64,000 nucleotides of DNA, from positions 362,210-426,209 of the forward strand of contig NZ_JACFTD010000001.1 of NCBI RefSeq assembly GCF_014282005.1, read 5' to 3'. The first letter of the stretch is position 1. Each line of letters begins with the position of its first letter. The notes under the pieces are model-generated. The model ran no database searches, had not been told where the DNA came from, and worked only from the letters and a program-made list of their open reading frames with translations. The position numbers and the translations under genes are program-made. The DNA is from Sporosarcina sp. BP05. Lineage in GTDB: Bacteria; Bacillota; Bacilli; Bacillales_A; Planococcaceae. Positions 33,100-41,357 of this stretch are shown in pieces.

Positions 33100-33921
33100 T
33101 CACCTCCACGGTAACAGCTTTTTCTGAATTCCTCGTAACAACAGCGAGAACAGATAACCGAAAAACGAAATGAGGATGAGCCCGACGTACATCTCTTGAA
33201 GTAAGAACGCTTTGTACGAAACCCAGATCAGATAGCCAATCCCTGAAGTAGCACCCATCATTTCCGCTGCAACAATTGTCAAAAGCGCAATCGCCTGCCC
33301 CATCTGAATGCCTTCCAACATAACTGGCATTGCACCTGGAAATGCAATCTTTGTGAAAAAATCTAGTTTACCGGCTCCATAATTCTTTGCCACATCCAAA
33401 TAGATTGAATCGATATTAATGACACCAGCCGCCGTATTAATAACAACAGGAAAAAAAACACTCCCAGCAATCGTTACGACTTTCGATAAATCACCAATAC
33501 CAAAAATAATAATAATGATTGGAAGCAAAGCAAGTGTAGGTATCGGCATGAGCGCCATCACAATTGGCGAAACAAAATGCCGAATTGGCGTATAAAGCCC
33601 CATTAACAGACCGATGACGACACCGGGTATGACACCTAGCAAAAATCCGGCAAGAATCCTGTACAACGAAACGCCGATATGACTTGCCATTTCACCACTT
33701 GAAATCATTCCGAAAAATGTCCCCATAATTGCGGACGGAGGCGGAAAGAAGCGGATATCGATCATTCCCGTTCTCGACAACAGTTCCCACATAAGAAGTA
33801 GGAATAAAGGCGAGGCAATCGTCAACAGCTGTTTTAACCGTTCTTTCGTTTGCCTTTGTTTCCACTCACGCTGTTCGATTTCAAACGGATCGTATCGGAC
33901 AGCCTTATCATCTCTCTTCAA
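33100..33921 (-). CDS. ABC transporter permease (SsuC/TauC type)
   Basis: A 273-residue inner-membrane permease with six helices and the BPD-transp-1 coupling motif (VAKNYGAGKLDFFTKIAFPGAM). It is the channel of the importer formed with the next two genes. The TTG at 33921 is preferred because GAGGTGG lies 6 bases upstream, while the ATG at 33939 has no ribosome site. Two direct GGGCATA copies (about 33975 and 33994, plus strand) lie in the promoter region and may be regulatory. Confidence 0.9.
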   Translation of the reverse strand: MKRDDKAVRYDPFEIEQREWKQRQTKERLKQLLTIASPLFLLLMWELLSRTGMIDIRFFPPPSAIMGTFFGMISSGEMASHIGVSLYRILAGFLLGVIPGVVIGLLMGLYTPIRHFVSPIVMALMPIPTLALLPIIIIIFGIGDLSKVVTIAGSVFFPVVINTAAGVINIDSIYLDVAKNYGAGKLDFFTKIAFPGAMPVMLEGIQMGQAIALLTIVAAEMMGATSGIGYLIWVSYKAFLLQEMYVGLILISFFGYLFSLLLRGIQKKLLPWR

Positions 33922-34062
33922 CGTCCACCACCTCTTCATTCAAATAGTATGTGTCAGCCTAATAAAGTGTGTTGGGCATATGCAGATAAACGGGCATAAT
34001 CTATTCATTTCTACAAAAAAATCCATGAGAGCAACATTCCCCATGGATTTTCCCGATTTTCA

Positions 34063-34416
34063 TTATCCGCGCCAAGCACTCATGCCGCCTGTAACGTTCA
34101 AAACGTCCGTAAACTTTTCTTTCTTCAATATTTTCGCCGCTTGTCCACTTCGCATGCCACTTTGACAAATAACAACGGTTTCTTTCGATTTGTCAAAGCT
34201 ACCTAACTGTGATTTCAATGTGTTCAACGGAACATTTTTAAACTCTTTAATATGTCGTCCTTTATATTCGCCAGGCGTCCGAACGTCGATGAACTGCACT
34301 GATTTATTTTTCAACATTCCTTTCAAGTCCCCTGTCGAAACAGAACGAACACCTTTAGCCGGCATCATGCGCCAAGCAATAAATCCGACGATTAGTAATA
34401 TAAATAGCCACTCCAT
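34063..34416 (-). CDS. Membrane-anchored rhodanese
   Basis: A 117-residue protein with one N-terminal membrane helix (MEWLFILLIVGFIAWRMM) and a cytosolic rhodanese domain; active-site loop is VICQSGMRSGQAAK with catalytic Cys. It would accept sulfane sulfur at the membrane surface. ATG 34416 follows GGGAG; the longer frame reads through the operator. A CstR-like operator lies 41 bases upstream, so it appears to belong to the same persulfide regulon as the 22-26 kb operon. Confidence 0.9.
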   Translation of the reverse strand: MEWLFILLIVGFIAWRMMPAKGVRSVSTGDLKGMLKNKSVQFIDVRTPGEYKGRHIKEFKNVPLNTLKSQLGSFDKSKETVVICQSGMRSGQAAKILKKEKFTDVLNVTGGMSAWRG

Positions 34417-34456
34417 AAAGTCCCACTCCCATTCTTCTTTAGATCTTAATTCGAAA

Positions 34457-34474
34457 TATACCACACGGGGTATA
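34457..34474. promoter_or_regulatory. CstR-like operator 4
   Basis: TATACCACACGGGGTATA is an inverted repeat aligned with the three operators of the cstR operon. On the minus strand it overlaps the likely -10 (TATATT). Confidence 0.78.
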
Positions 34475-34503
34475 AAGGCGCAATCAATTTGTTCCGACCA
34501 TAA

Positions 34504-34533
34504 AAACAGCGCTCCTCGTAAGGAACGCTGTTT
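34504..34533 (-). terminator. Terminator of the CoA-transferase gene
   Basis: AAACAGCGCTCCT and AGGAACGCTGTTT pair with one mismatch; read on the minus strand the stem is followed by TTATGG after a TT run. Confidence 0.75.
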
Positions 34534-34538
34534 CGATG

Positions 34539-35810
34539 TCAATATAGTATGCCATTTTTCTTCGCATCAAACACTAATTCTTCCCGGAATGCCGGATGGG
34601 CAATATCTATGAGCGCTTTTGCACGTTCAGACAACGACTTGCCATACAGACTAGCGATGCCGTATTCAGTGACGATATTGTCGACGTCATTTTTCGACGT
34701 CGTTACGACAGAACCTAGCGACAATTGCAGTTTAATGCGTGAAATCGTGTCGTTTTTCACTGTCGAATACATGCAAATAAAACCTTTACCACGCTTCGCA
34801 AAACGTGCCCCGCGTGCAAAGTCTGCTTGTCCACCGGTTGACGAATAATAGCGTCCTCCAATTGTTTCGGAAGCACATTGTCCATAAAGGTCAACCTCTG
34901 TTGTCGCATTGATGGACACAATTCTTTCTTCTTTCGCAATCTCACGCGGATCATTCACCATACTTACCGGTAAAAATTCAACAGCAGGATTTTCATGGAT
35001 GAAATCGTACAAACGCTGTGATCCAAATGCAAATGTTGCTACAATCTTTCCTTTTTGTGTGAACTTCTCTGTCCCATCAACCGCTCCTGCTTTTACAAGA
35101 TCAACAATTCCGTCTGTCAGCATTTCAGTATGGATACCTAGGTGACGGTGATCTTTCAACATGCTCATAACGGCATTCGGGATGGCACCAATACCAATTT
35201 GGAGTGAATCCCCATTTTCAATAACATTCGTTACAAATTCAGCAATTTTAAGATCTTTGTCGCCGATTAAAGGAGGCTTTTCTTCTGATAAAGGCACATC
35301 GTTTTCAATGTAGCCCGCTATTTGGCTAATATGGATTTGGTTTTCACCGTATGTGCGCGGCATATGCTTATTCACTTCTAAAACAAATGGAACATGACCG
35401 ATGAACTCGGAAATATAGTCCGCCTGTGTGCCCAATGAAAAATAACCGTGTTCATCCATTGGTGACACAACTGTCATGATCAACGACATGTTCGTAATTT
35501 TCTTTAACATGCGTGGAACTTCATGGAAAACGTTCGGAACTAATTCTGTGTTTCCTTCTTGATAAGCCCTACGCGTTGCGCCACTTAAAAAGTAAGAGAC
35601 ATGTGAAAGATGACCTTTCATTTTACCATTTATATAATCTCGCTCCCGAAGAGCCAGCATTTGATGGATTCTAACGTTCTGTAATTTCAAATGGTCCTCT
35701 TCCAATATATCCAGTAGACGATGAGGTTCCCCATTGGCAATCGGGATAATAATATCTGCCTCTTTGTCAATCAAATCAATAAACTGTTCTGCACTCAATC
35801 GTTTTTCCAC
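34539..35810 (-). CDS. Acetyl-CoA hydrolase/transferase family protein
   Basis: A 423-residue CoA-transferase of the acetyl-CoA hydrolase/4-hydroxybutyrate CoA-transferase family, which exchanges CoA between acyl groups through a glutamyl-CoA intermediate. The second domain carries the probable catalytic Glu in INATTEVDLYGQ and glycine loops QIGIGAIPNAV and GGQADFARGA. Length is usual for the family. Start is GTG 35810; AGGAG lies 13 bases upstream, a rather long gap. Substrate is open (acetate, butyrate or hydroxybutyrate). It has its own terminator. Confidence 0.88.
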   Translation of the reverse strand: MEKRLSAEQFIDLIDKEADIIIPIANGEPHRLLDILEEDHLKLQNVRIHQMLALRERDYINGKMKGHLSHVSYFLSGATRRAYQEGNTELVPNVFHEVPRMLKKITNMSLIMTVVSPMDEHGYFSLGTQADYISEFIGHVPFVLEVNKHMPRTYGENQIHISQIAGYIENDVPLSEEKPPLIGDKDLKIAEFVTNVIENGDSLQIGIGAIPNAVMSMLKDHRHLGIHTEMLTDGIVDLVKAGAVDGTEKFTQKGKIVATFAFGSQRLYDFIHENPAVEFLPVSMVNDPREIAKEERIVSINATTEVDLYGQCASETIGGRYYSSTGGQADFARGARFAKRGKGFICMYSTVKNDTISRIKLQLSLGSVVTTSKNDVDNIVTEYGIASLYGKSLSERAKALIDIAHPAFREELVFDAKKNGILY

Positions 35811-35880
35811 GTTGGTTTTTTCACTCCTATAAAAGTCCGTCTATTCAATTAGTATACAGCAGACCGAGCGCTCGCTCAAC

Positions 35881-35910
35881 TTGATGATTGACTAGTAAGA
35901 ACGCTATAAT
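35881..35910 (+). promoter_or_regulatory. Promoter immediately before the FhuF-like gene
   Basis: TTGATG (35881-35886) and a consensus TATAAT (35905-35910), 18 bases apart. The ATG follows only 6 bases after the -10, so the transcript would start at or next to the start codon. Confidence 0.65.
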
Positions 35911-35916
35911 CAATTT

Positions 35917-36627
35917 ATGACAAACTTAACCACGGACCAGCTCAGACAACTGAATATGTACAGCATTTATATAGATTCTCCAGAACAAAATTTATTTACA
36001 TTGAAAATGCTACTGGACAGTGAAAAGACAGATGATCTACTAAATGTCGTCCAAGCAGTGAGCGGAAGCCCCAACCGAACTGTAGCAGCATCGTATTTCA
36101 TGCGCCGTTTCGGTATGTTTACCGCAATGCAATTTTATAACCTGGCGGCCTACGATGAAGTATGGGACGGAAACAATGAACAGCTTCATTTTGGTGCAAA
36201 AGAAGAATACGGGAAACTGGCAGTTAGTACGTTTGCATCTGCGAAGGATTGGCGATATGTAGAGGACGCGGAACGGCGCGACGTCATCAAGCGGATTCTG
36301 CAGGATGAATGCGCTGCTGTCATCCGACAAATCCGTACCGTCACATCTATTTCTCCCTTGACGTTATGGGAAAACATTTTCGGTTTTCTCCTTTGGCAGT
36401 ACCATGTTCTTTTGGCGAACCCAGGCACATCTGTAGAAGCACGCGCGGACCTCAACATGTTGAAAGACGATGCTCTTTGGGAAGGAATCGCACCTCGTTC
36501 TTTATTTGCCACCTACTTAAAAGGATGCGAGCCGTCCGCACTTTTGAATACTGAAGTCCGGACCACCTGCTGTCTCTCGAAGGATGTACCCGGTCTTATG
36601 CAGTGTGGATTTTGCCCATTGAAATGA
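35917..36627 (+). CDS. FhuF-like ferric-siderophore reductase family protein
   Basis: A 236-residue protein ending in the [2Fe-2S] motif RTTCCLSKDVPGLMQCGFCP, i.e. CC-x10-C-x2-C, the hallmark of FhuF-type ferric-siderophore reductases. Upstream the family's IucA/FhuF-like helical core is weakly conserved (SGSPNRTVAASYFMRRFGMF). It would reduce ferric siderophores in the cytosol. The ATG has no ribosome site and a consensus promoter abuts it, suggesting a leaderless message. No Fur box was clearly seen. No siderophore transporter is adjacent. Confidence 0.8.
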   Translation: MTNLTTDQLRQLNMYSIYIDSPEQNLFTLKMLLDSEKTDDLLNVVQAVSGSPNRTVAASYFMRRFGMFTAMQFYNLAAYDEVWDGNNEQLHFGAKEEYGKLAVSTFASAKDWRYVEDAERRDVIKRILQDECAAVIRQIRTVTSISPLTLWENIFGFLLWQYHVLLANPGTSVEARADLNMLKDDALWEGIAPRSLFATYLKGCEPSALLNTEVRTTCCLSKDVPGLMQCGFCPLK

Positions 36628-36637
36628 CAAGCTTGTT

Positions 36638-36916
36638 TCATTTCTTTCGATGGTTTATATACCAGACCTTCATCGAATAAATCGTTCCACTGGCTGCGCC
36701 GCCATAGAAAAAGCCCATAAAAATACCGGCTGGCAAGTTACCTGGATGGCTGATAAAAATAGACAAAATAAGCCCAATGATTGTTGCCGCTGTTGAAAAC
36801 CAACTTTCAGGGAGTTTGAATAAAACTTTCAACAGGAATATTCCTAAAAGAATAGCAGGTATTGCCCAAAAAGCATCCCAGACGTTTGTATGGATAGTCG
36901 GGAACTCATTCCACAT
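36638..36916 (-). CDS. Small membrane protein of unknown function
   Basis: A 92-residue protein with three hydrophobic segments (about residues 14-32, 40-57 and 62-82) and a basic C-terminus (YINHRKK). No family is recognised. ATG 36916 follows AAAGGA by 8 bases, which supports translation. It faces the FhuF-like gene tail to tail, 10 bases apart. Confidence 0.65.
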   Translation of the reverse strand: MWNEFPTIHTNVWDAFWAIPAILLGIFLLKVLFKLPESWFSTAATIIGLILSIFISHPGNLPAGIFMGFFYGGAASGTIYSMKVWYINHRKK

Positions 36917-37000
36917 GAAATCAATCCTTTTTTTACATTAGCTTTCCCACAAAACATACGATTCAATACACTTTTTGAAGATGAAGGGCGGGAATCGAAC

Positions 37001-37330
37001 ATGCATATCAAAGGCAAAACAGTTCGAGGTAAAGTTCTTGATGAAGAAACGCGCTGTACACATTATCATTCCGAAATCGACCGAATTGCGATAAAGTTCT
37101 ATTGTTGTGACACCTACTATCCATGCTATGAATGTCATGATGAAAACGGTTGTGGCAGTCCTGACGTTTGGCCCGCTGGAAAGTTCGATGAAAAAGCGGT
37201 TATGTGCGGAGCTTGTGGTTATGAATTAACTATTTCGGAATACTTGGTGTGTGGATCGAGGTGCCCAGCATGTTCAGCTCTGTTTAACCCAGGATGCAGG
37301 TTACATCGGCATTACTATTTTGAGACGTGA
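37001..37330 (+). CDS. CHY zinc finger protein
   Basis: A 109-residue protein of the CHY zinc finger family (PF05495). Zinc ligands are many: CTHYHSEIDRIAIKFYCCD, YYPCYECHDENGC, then CGACGYE and CGSRCPACSALFNPGC. The domain binds three zinc ions in eukaryotic RCHY1; bacterial stand-alone versions have unknown roles. ATG 37001 lies behind GGGCGGG; the longer frame upstream has no ribosome site. A bidirectional terminator follows. Confidence 0.85.
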   Translation: MHIKGKTVRGKVLDEETRCTHYHSEIDRIAIKFYCCDTYYPCYECHDENGCGSPDVWPAGKFDEKAVMCGACGYELTISEYLVCGSRCPACSALFNPGCRLHRHYYFET

Positions 37331-37370
37331 AAAGGAGCGCATTCTCCAATTCGGAATGCGCTCCTTTTTG
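37331..37370. terminator. Bidirectional terminator
   Basis: AAAGGAGCGCATTC (37331-37344) pairs perfectly with GAATGCGCTCCTTT (37354-37367), followed by TTG; it serves the CHY gene and the convergent lipoprotein gene. Confidence 0.9.
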
Positions 37371-37394
37371 TTTCACGATGATCGTCACCGACTA

Positions 37395-38276
37395 TTAATT
37401 AGGTTTTCTAGTTCTTTTAACAATAAAATAAATTCCTACCCCAACGAGTAATAGAAGTAAGAGTACTGGCAAGTTTCCGAAGAACAGTACAATCAATCCC
37501 GAACCTCCCGCAAAGATAAAATTCGTACTTGTAGCAAGCTGTTTTTTTGTTTTTTCCCATGTATCTAATTTTTTACCGTCTACTCCTGGAACAATAACAC
37601 GATTTTCATACATCGCAATTTCAATAGTAGAAAAAGACGTTTGATTTTCTAGATACTTTATCTTACCTACAATTAATTCAATTTCTTCTTGAACCTTCGA
37701 TAAATCAGACGATATTTTCAATAAATCCTCTGTTTTTTCCGCCTTGCCCATAAACACAAGTAACCTTTCCTCTACTGTTCGTTTTGATTTCACCCTGGAC
37801 TCTAGATCAATATATTGTTCGGTGACATCTTCCCCAGTCACATTGCGAGTCAGAACTTCAGCCGCTTCCCCTTCAGCATCCATTAAAAATGTTTGAAAAT
37901 GCTTCTCAGGAATTCGAACCGTGAGCCGAGCACTTACACTTTCCTCGCTTTCACGATGCACATTCGATTCAACGATATAGCCTCCATATTCGCCCACCTT
38001 TTCCTCTATTGAAAGCTGAGTCTTTTCAAGGTTTTTCACATTGAGTTGCAATTCCGCTCTGTAAATAATTTTTCTATTCGTCTGAATTACTTCAGATTGT
38101 TCATCGGTTAACTCTTCTGTTTTGGCTTTATTCTCTTGCTCGGTTGCTACCATGTCATGTGAAGTTGATGAGCTCTCTATCTGACTATCCGCCTTTGATG
38201 AGTCACTTGAACTGCAAGATGCCAGTAGTACAAGTAAGCCTGATAATAGTAGAGCCAAAACCACTTTGCTCTTCAT
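37395..38276 (-). CDS. DUF4349 lipoprotein
   Basis: A 293-residue protein with a lipoprotein signal (lipobox LLASC, Cys21), a Ser-rich linker, a DUF4349 domain (RKIIYRAELQLNVKNLEKTQ, RVKSKRTVEERLL, coiled coil at about residues 160-215) and a C-terminal membrane helix (VLLLLLLVGVGIYFIV). It is thus anchored at both ends outside the cell. Function is unknown; DUF4349 proteins are often linked to envelope stress or small-molecule resistance. It appears monocistronic. Confidence 0.85.
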   Translation of the reverse strand: MKSKVVLALLLSGLLVLLASCSSSDSSKADSQIESSSTSHDMVATEQENKAKTEELTDEQSEVIQTNRKIIYRAELQLNVKNLEKTQLSIEEKVGEYGGYIVESNVHRESEESVSARLTVRIPEKHFQTFLMDAEGEAAEVLTRNVTGEDVTEQYIDLESRVKSKRTVEERLLVFMGKAEKTEDLLKISSDLSKVQEEIELIVGKIKYLENQTSFSTIEIAMYENRVIVPGVDGKKLDTWEKTKKQLATSTNFIFAGGSGLIVLFFGNLPVLLLLLLVGVGIYFIVKRTRKPN

Positions 38277-38349
38277 CGAATCTCCCCTATCTATTTAATC
38301 AATGAGACGGATTAATCTGGAAAAGGTTACATTTTCCAATAAAGTGGTA

Positions 38350-38377
38350 TAAAAAAACGCTAGACTCATCTAGCGTT
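38350..38377 (-). terminator. Terminator of the AI-2E family gene
   Basis: AACGCTAGA (38356-38364) pairs with TCTAGCGTT (38369-38377); on the minus strand it is followed by TTTTTTAT. Confidence 0.85.
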
Positions 38378-38396
38378 TCAGTCTTCTATTTCATTT

Positions 38397-39485
38397 TTAA
38401 ACCGTTTTCGTTGCGGCATTTTTAATTTCTCGCCGCGTGGCATAGATGTTTTTCACAATTGCTTTACCAACTGCATAAGCCGGAACAGCAACGATGATGC
38501 CAAGAAAACCCCCAATATTACCTGCTGCCAATATAACGGTAATGACTGTAAGCGGATGAATATCCAGTGTTTTCCCCATGACATTTGGTGTAATAAGATT
38601 ACTTTCAACTTGCTGAGCAATAACCATTACGACTGCAGCAAAAATACCAATCTTCGGATCCTGTATGAAACCGATGATGATTGCAGGAACAGCTGAAATC
38701 CATGGACCGATGAAAGGAATGAGGTTCATGAACAATCCAAAAATCGCTAATAATAATGCATACTCCAATCCAATAATCATATAACCCGCAAACAACAGAA
38801 TTGCTAATAGAAAACTGATTAACAACTGCCCTTGGATATAAGAACGGAGTACTGTATCGATATCATGTAAGGTCTTTTTGATCCATTCCCGACGTTTTCC
38901 CGAAAAGAAATTATAGATGAACGGTGCAAACTTTTCGTGATCTTTTAAGATGAAAATGAAGAAAAACGGGACTAATATAAGCAGGAACATCGCTTGAAAG
39001 AGGGCTTGTAAAAACTGAACAATCCATTTCCCGAAATTTACCGCTATGGACTGAAGTGATTCAACCGCACTATCAATCGAATCTTCAAGTTTTTGGGGTA
39101 AATCACTTTTTTGTTGTAGCAATGAGTATGTCATGTCATTTATTTCTTGGGCGATAATAGGTGTATTATCGACTAAGTTATTAATTTGTTTTGTTACTGG
39201 AGGAGCAATAATCGCTACAAATATCCAAGTGACTGCTACGAGAATTGCTATAACCGAAAGAATGCTTCCCCATCTTGGTACTTTACGCTTTTCCAGAAAA
39301 CGTTGAACCGGTTCCATAATATAATATAGAACGCCACCAAGTAATAATGGTATGAATATTGCCTTTGCAATGATGACTAAAGGCGAAAAGATTCCTTGAA
39401 TCTCCATAAAGTATTTAATAATTAGCATAGCAAGCAGTATCCCAACACCTACTTGAAACCATAACTTTTTCGTCACATTGTTCAC
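38397..39485 (-). CDS. AI-2E family transporter
   Basis: A 362-residue protein of the AI-2E (PerM/YueF/TqsA) family with about eight membrane helices; four pairs flank a charged middle region. The C-terminal signature is GPWISAVPAIIIGF...NVMGKTLDIHPLTVI. Despite the name, Bacilli members include sodium-proton antiporters as well as autoinducer exporters, so cargo is unknown. ATG follows AAAGGAG. It is monocistronic. Confidence 0.88.
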   Translation of the reverse strand: MNNVTKKLWFQVGVGILLAMLIIKYFMEIQGIFSPLVIIAKAIFIPLLLGGVLYYIMEPVQRFLEKRKVPRWGSILSVIAILVAVTWIFVAIIAPPVTKQINNLVDNTPIIAQEINDMTYSLLQQKSDLPQKLEDSIDSAVESLQSIAVNFGKWIVQFLQALFQAMFLLILVPFFFIFILKDHEKFAPFIYNFFSGKRREWIKKTLHDIDTVLRSYIQGQLLISFLLAILLFAGYMIIGLEYALLLAIFGLFMNLIPFIGPWISAVPAIIIGFIQDPKIGIFAAVVMVIAQQVESNLITPNVMGKTLDIHPLTVITVILAAGNIGGFLGIIVAVPAYAVGKAIVKNIYATRREIKNAATKTV

Positions 39486-39620
39486 TCCTTTTCAATACTG
39501 CCTATTTATGTATCATAATCGTTAAGTATACGTTGTTATACGGATGGCGTCGAAGGAAGTTTCAAATTTTTTAGTTGAAGTAGGAAAAGTAGGATATCGC
39601 CATTGCATAGGTGTCGCGTT

Positions 39621-39700
39621 TTAATTGCAACTTCAAGCTCTTAATTTCAACTTTAAGATTCTAATTGCAACTTCTTACTTTTAATTGCAACTTTGTAATT
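39621..39700. repeat. Four 20-bp tandem units in a 333-base gap
   Basis: Units start at 39621, 39641, 39661 and 39681 with exact 20-base spacing, sharing the core TTAATTGCAACTT followed by a variable 5-base part and TT (for example CTAATTGCAACTTCTTACTT). The same unit occurs twice at 60085-60124. The rest of 39486-39818 has no gene. Function unknown; regular phasing of about two helix turns would suit protein binding on one face. Confidence 0.75.
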
Positions 39701-39818
39701 CCAGGATTAATTACCACATTAACTACTTACCATACTACCCCAAACACTATAATTGAACACAATTCAAAAAGACTGCCCAATTCGGACAGCCCATTTCACA
39801 TTCAACTGATGAAATAAA

Positions 39819-40664
39819 TCAACCAACCCGAAGATTAATTCGATTACCAGAAGGGTCTTCCGTCATAAATCCACTGCCGTTCAATTCCACTTTCCCATCT
39901 AATGCTTGCACTTTCGTAATCGCTTCTTTCAATACAGTCTCATTCGGATATATAAGCGTATACGATTGGAGTCCGACACTGCCAGCAGTAGGACGTGACA
40001 CGCCTTCACCATTCCACGTATTCAAGCCAATATGGTGATGGTATTTCCCATTAGACATGAACAATGCTTGCGGATAGTTTGTGACGACTTCGAAGCCGAG
40101 TGTATTATAGAATGTTTCCGTTTCAGGCAAGTTGGCTACGTGTAAATGAACATGGCCCATAACCGTCCCAACAGGAAGTCCCTCCCACGTCCGGCCCGCG
40201 CTTTCCGCAATAATACTTTCTCCATCCAGCGGATCCGTACTCATTGCAACTTTTCCATTGTCCCAACTCCAAACGCCAGGGTCACGATCTATATAAATTT
40301 CAATCCCATTACCATCTGGGTCTGACAAATAAAGTGCCTCGCTCACAAGGTGATCTGAAGCTCCAATTCGTACATTGTGTTGTATGAAATGCTTAATGAT
40401 TGCCCCTAAATCAGCTCTTGTCGGCAACAACAATGCGAAATGATACAGTCCAGATTTATGCGCCTCTTTCGGCGTGACATTTTCCGGTTGTTCGATAATA
40501 AGTAGTGGTGTCTTCCCGTCCGCTGTCAGTACTACTTTATCCGCAGCTTCCACAAGTACTTTAAATCCAATTACCTCTTTATAGAATTTAACAGCTCTAT
40601 TCAAGTCTAAAACGTTAAGATGTACTTCCCCCGTATACGTATATGGTGCTTTATGAAAGTTCAT
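39819..40664 (-). CDS. catE: Catechol 2,3-dioxygenase-like glyoxalase protein (CatE-like)
   Basis: A 281-residue protein with two vicinal-oxygen-chelate modules. It strongly recalls CatE of B. subtilis, an extradiol dioxygenase that opens catechol: ALYLSDPDGNGIEIY in module 1, and metal ligands in MGHVHLHVANL, YHHHIGLNTWNG and a late Glu/Arg segment (EDPSGNRINLR). ATG 40664 is chosen over 40670, which touches GGAGG. An HxlR regulator is divergently placed, like catR. Expected role is removal of catechol/quinone compounds. Confidence 0.85.
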   Translation of the reverse strand: MNFHKAPYTYTGEVHLNVLDLNRAVKFYKEVIGFKVLVEAADKVVLTADGKTPLLIIEQPENVTPKEAHKSGLYHFALLLPTRADLGAIIKHFIQHNVRIGASDHLVSEALYLSDPDGNGIEIYIDRDPGVWSWDNGKVAMSTDPLDGESIIAESAGRTWEGLPVGTVMGHVHLHVANLPETETFYNTLGFEVVTNYPQALFMSNGKYHHHIGLNTWNGEGVSRPTAGSVGLQSYTLIYPNETVLKEAITKVQALDGKVELNGSGFMTEDPSGNRINLRVG

Positions 40665-40687
40665 TTGCATTCCTCCTATACCTAATT

Positions 40688-40702
40688 AGTAAGTTACTTA
40701 CT
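40688..40702. promoter_or_regulatory. CatR/YodB-type operator before catE
   Basis: AGTAAGTTACTTACT is a perfect 15-base palindrome with the same half-site as the operators at 15016-15061. A looser repeat, TGTAAC and GTTACA, follows at about 40706-40727. On the minus strand TTGACA precedes both, so they cover the catE promoter. Confidence 0.78.
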
Positions 40703-40746
40703 TTATGTAACTAACTTTATATGTTACAATGAATGTTGTCAACACA

Positions 40747-40935
40747 TTAACTTGATTCAGCAGAAGTTCACTGCTGAATCAAGTTAAGCCTCCGGCGGAT
40801 GTCACAAATTTTGAAGGGAGTTAAAGGAAGGCAGCCTAAGTTTGCGACTTCCTGTCGCAACGACTGCATGACCTACTTCCTGTAGGCCTCAAGCGGAATT
40901 CAAAATTTGGACGCAATTACGCCAAGGCGTAATTG
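40747..40935. repeat. Structured intergenic repeat (copy B) between catE and catR
   Basis: Five inverted repeats are stacked here: TTAACTTGATTCAGCAG (40747-40763) with its perfect 17-base complement at 40771-40787; CAAATTTTGAA (40805-40815) with TTCAAAATTTG (40899-40909), enclosing hairpin 1 (GCGAC 40844-40848, GTCGC 40854-40858) and hairpin 2 (CCTAC 40872-40876, GTAGG 40882-40886); and CAATTACGCC (40914-40923) with GGCGTAATTG (40926-40935). Bases 40832-40887 match 2278-2333. It ends 29 bases before the catR start, just before its ribosome site. Confidence 0.85.
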
Positions 40936-40964
40936 ATCATCAAGGCGAAAGGAGCTACAACAAT

Positions 40965-41297
40965 ATGAACGAATTTGAACTTTGTCCACGTTTCGAAAAA
41001 GCTGTATCTATCCTAAGCCAACGTTGGACCGCCCTTATTTTGTATCAATTAATGGCAGGACCGCAGCGCTTTTGCACAATGACCGACAAACTTGGCGTCA
41101 GTGGCAAAACACTATCAGAGCGATTAAAAGACCTTGATCAGCAAGGCTTTGTCATTCGACACGTTTACCCAGAAACACCCGTACGAATCGAATATTCATT
41201 AACCGAAAAAGGAATGTCGCTTACACCGATTATGCAAGAAATTGAGAATTGGTCGAAAGTGTGGATCGCTTCCGAACCTGTTTCAAATAATAAATAA
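40965..41297 (+). CDS. HxlR-family regulator (CatR-like)
   Basis: A 110-residue HxlR/DUF24 winged-helix regulator: LCPRFEKAVSILSQRW, LMAGPQRFCTMTDKLGVSGK, LSERLKDLDQQGFVIRHVYP and VRIEYSLTEKG. Cys7 is 14 residues before the conserved Trp, the redox-sensing position in YodB and CatR; one further Cys is in the recognition region (RFCTM). It is divergent from the CatE-like gene and probably represses it. ATG follows AAAGGAG by 10 bases; the structured repeat lies immediately upstream. Confidence 0.87.
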   Translation: MNEFELCPRFEKAVSILSQRWTALILYQLMAGPQRFCTMTDKLGVSGKTLSERLKDLDQQGFVIRHVYPETPVRIEYSLTEKGMSLTPIMQEIENWSKVWIASEPVSNNK

Positions 41298-41330
41298 AGC
41301 CGATTGCATTTTAAGCAATCGGCTTTATTT
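41292..41330. terminator. Terminator after the CatR-like gene
   Basis: AAATAAAGCCGATTGC (41292-41307) pairs perfectly with GCAATCGGCTTTATTT (41315-41330); it overlaps the stop codon. Confidence 0.9.
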
Positions 41331-41357
41331 ATTATTCTTAATGTAATCCGGCATTAG

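Noticed and set aside
39621..39700. CRISPR array
   Set aside because: Units are 20 bases in total with no spacer of 30 or more bases, and no cas genes are in the window.
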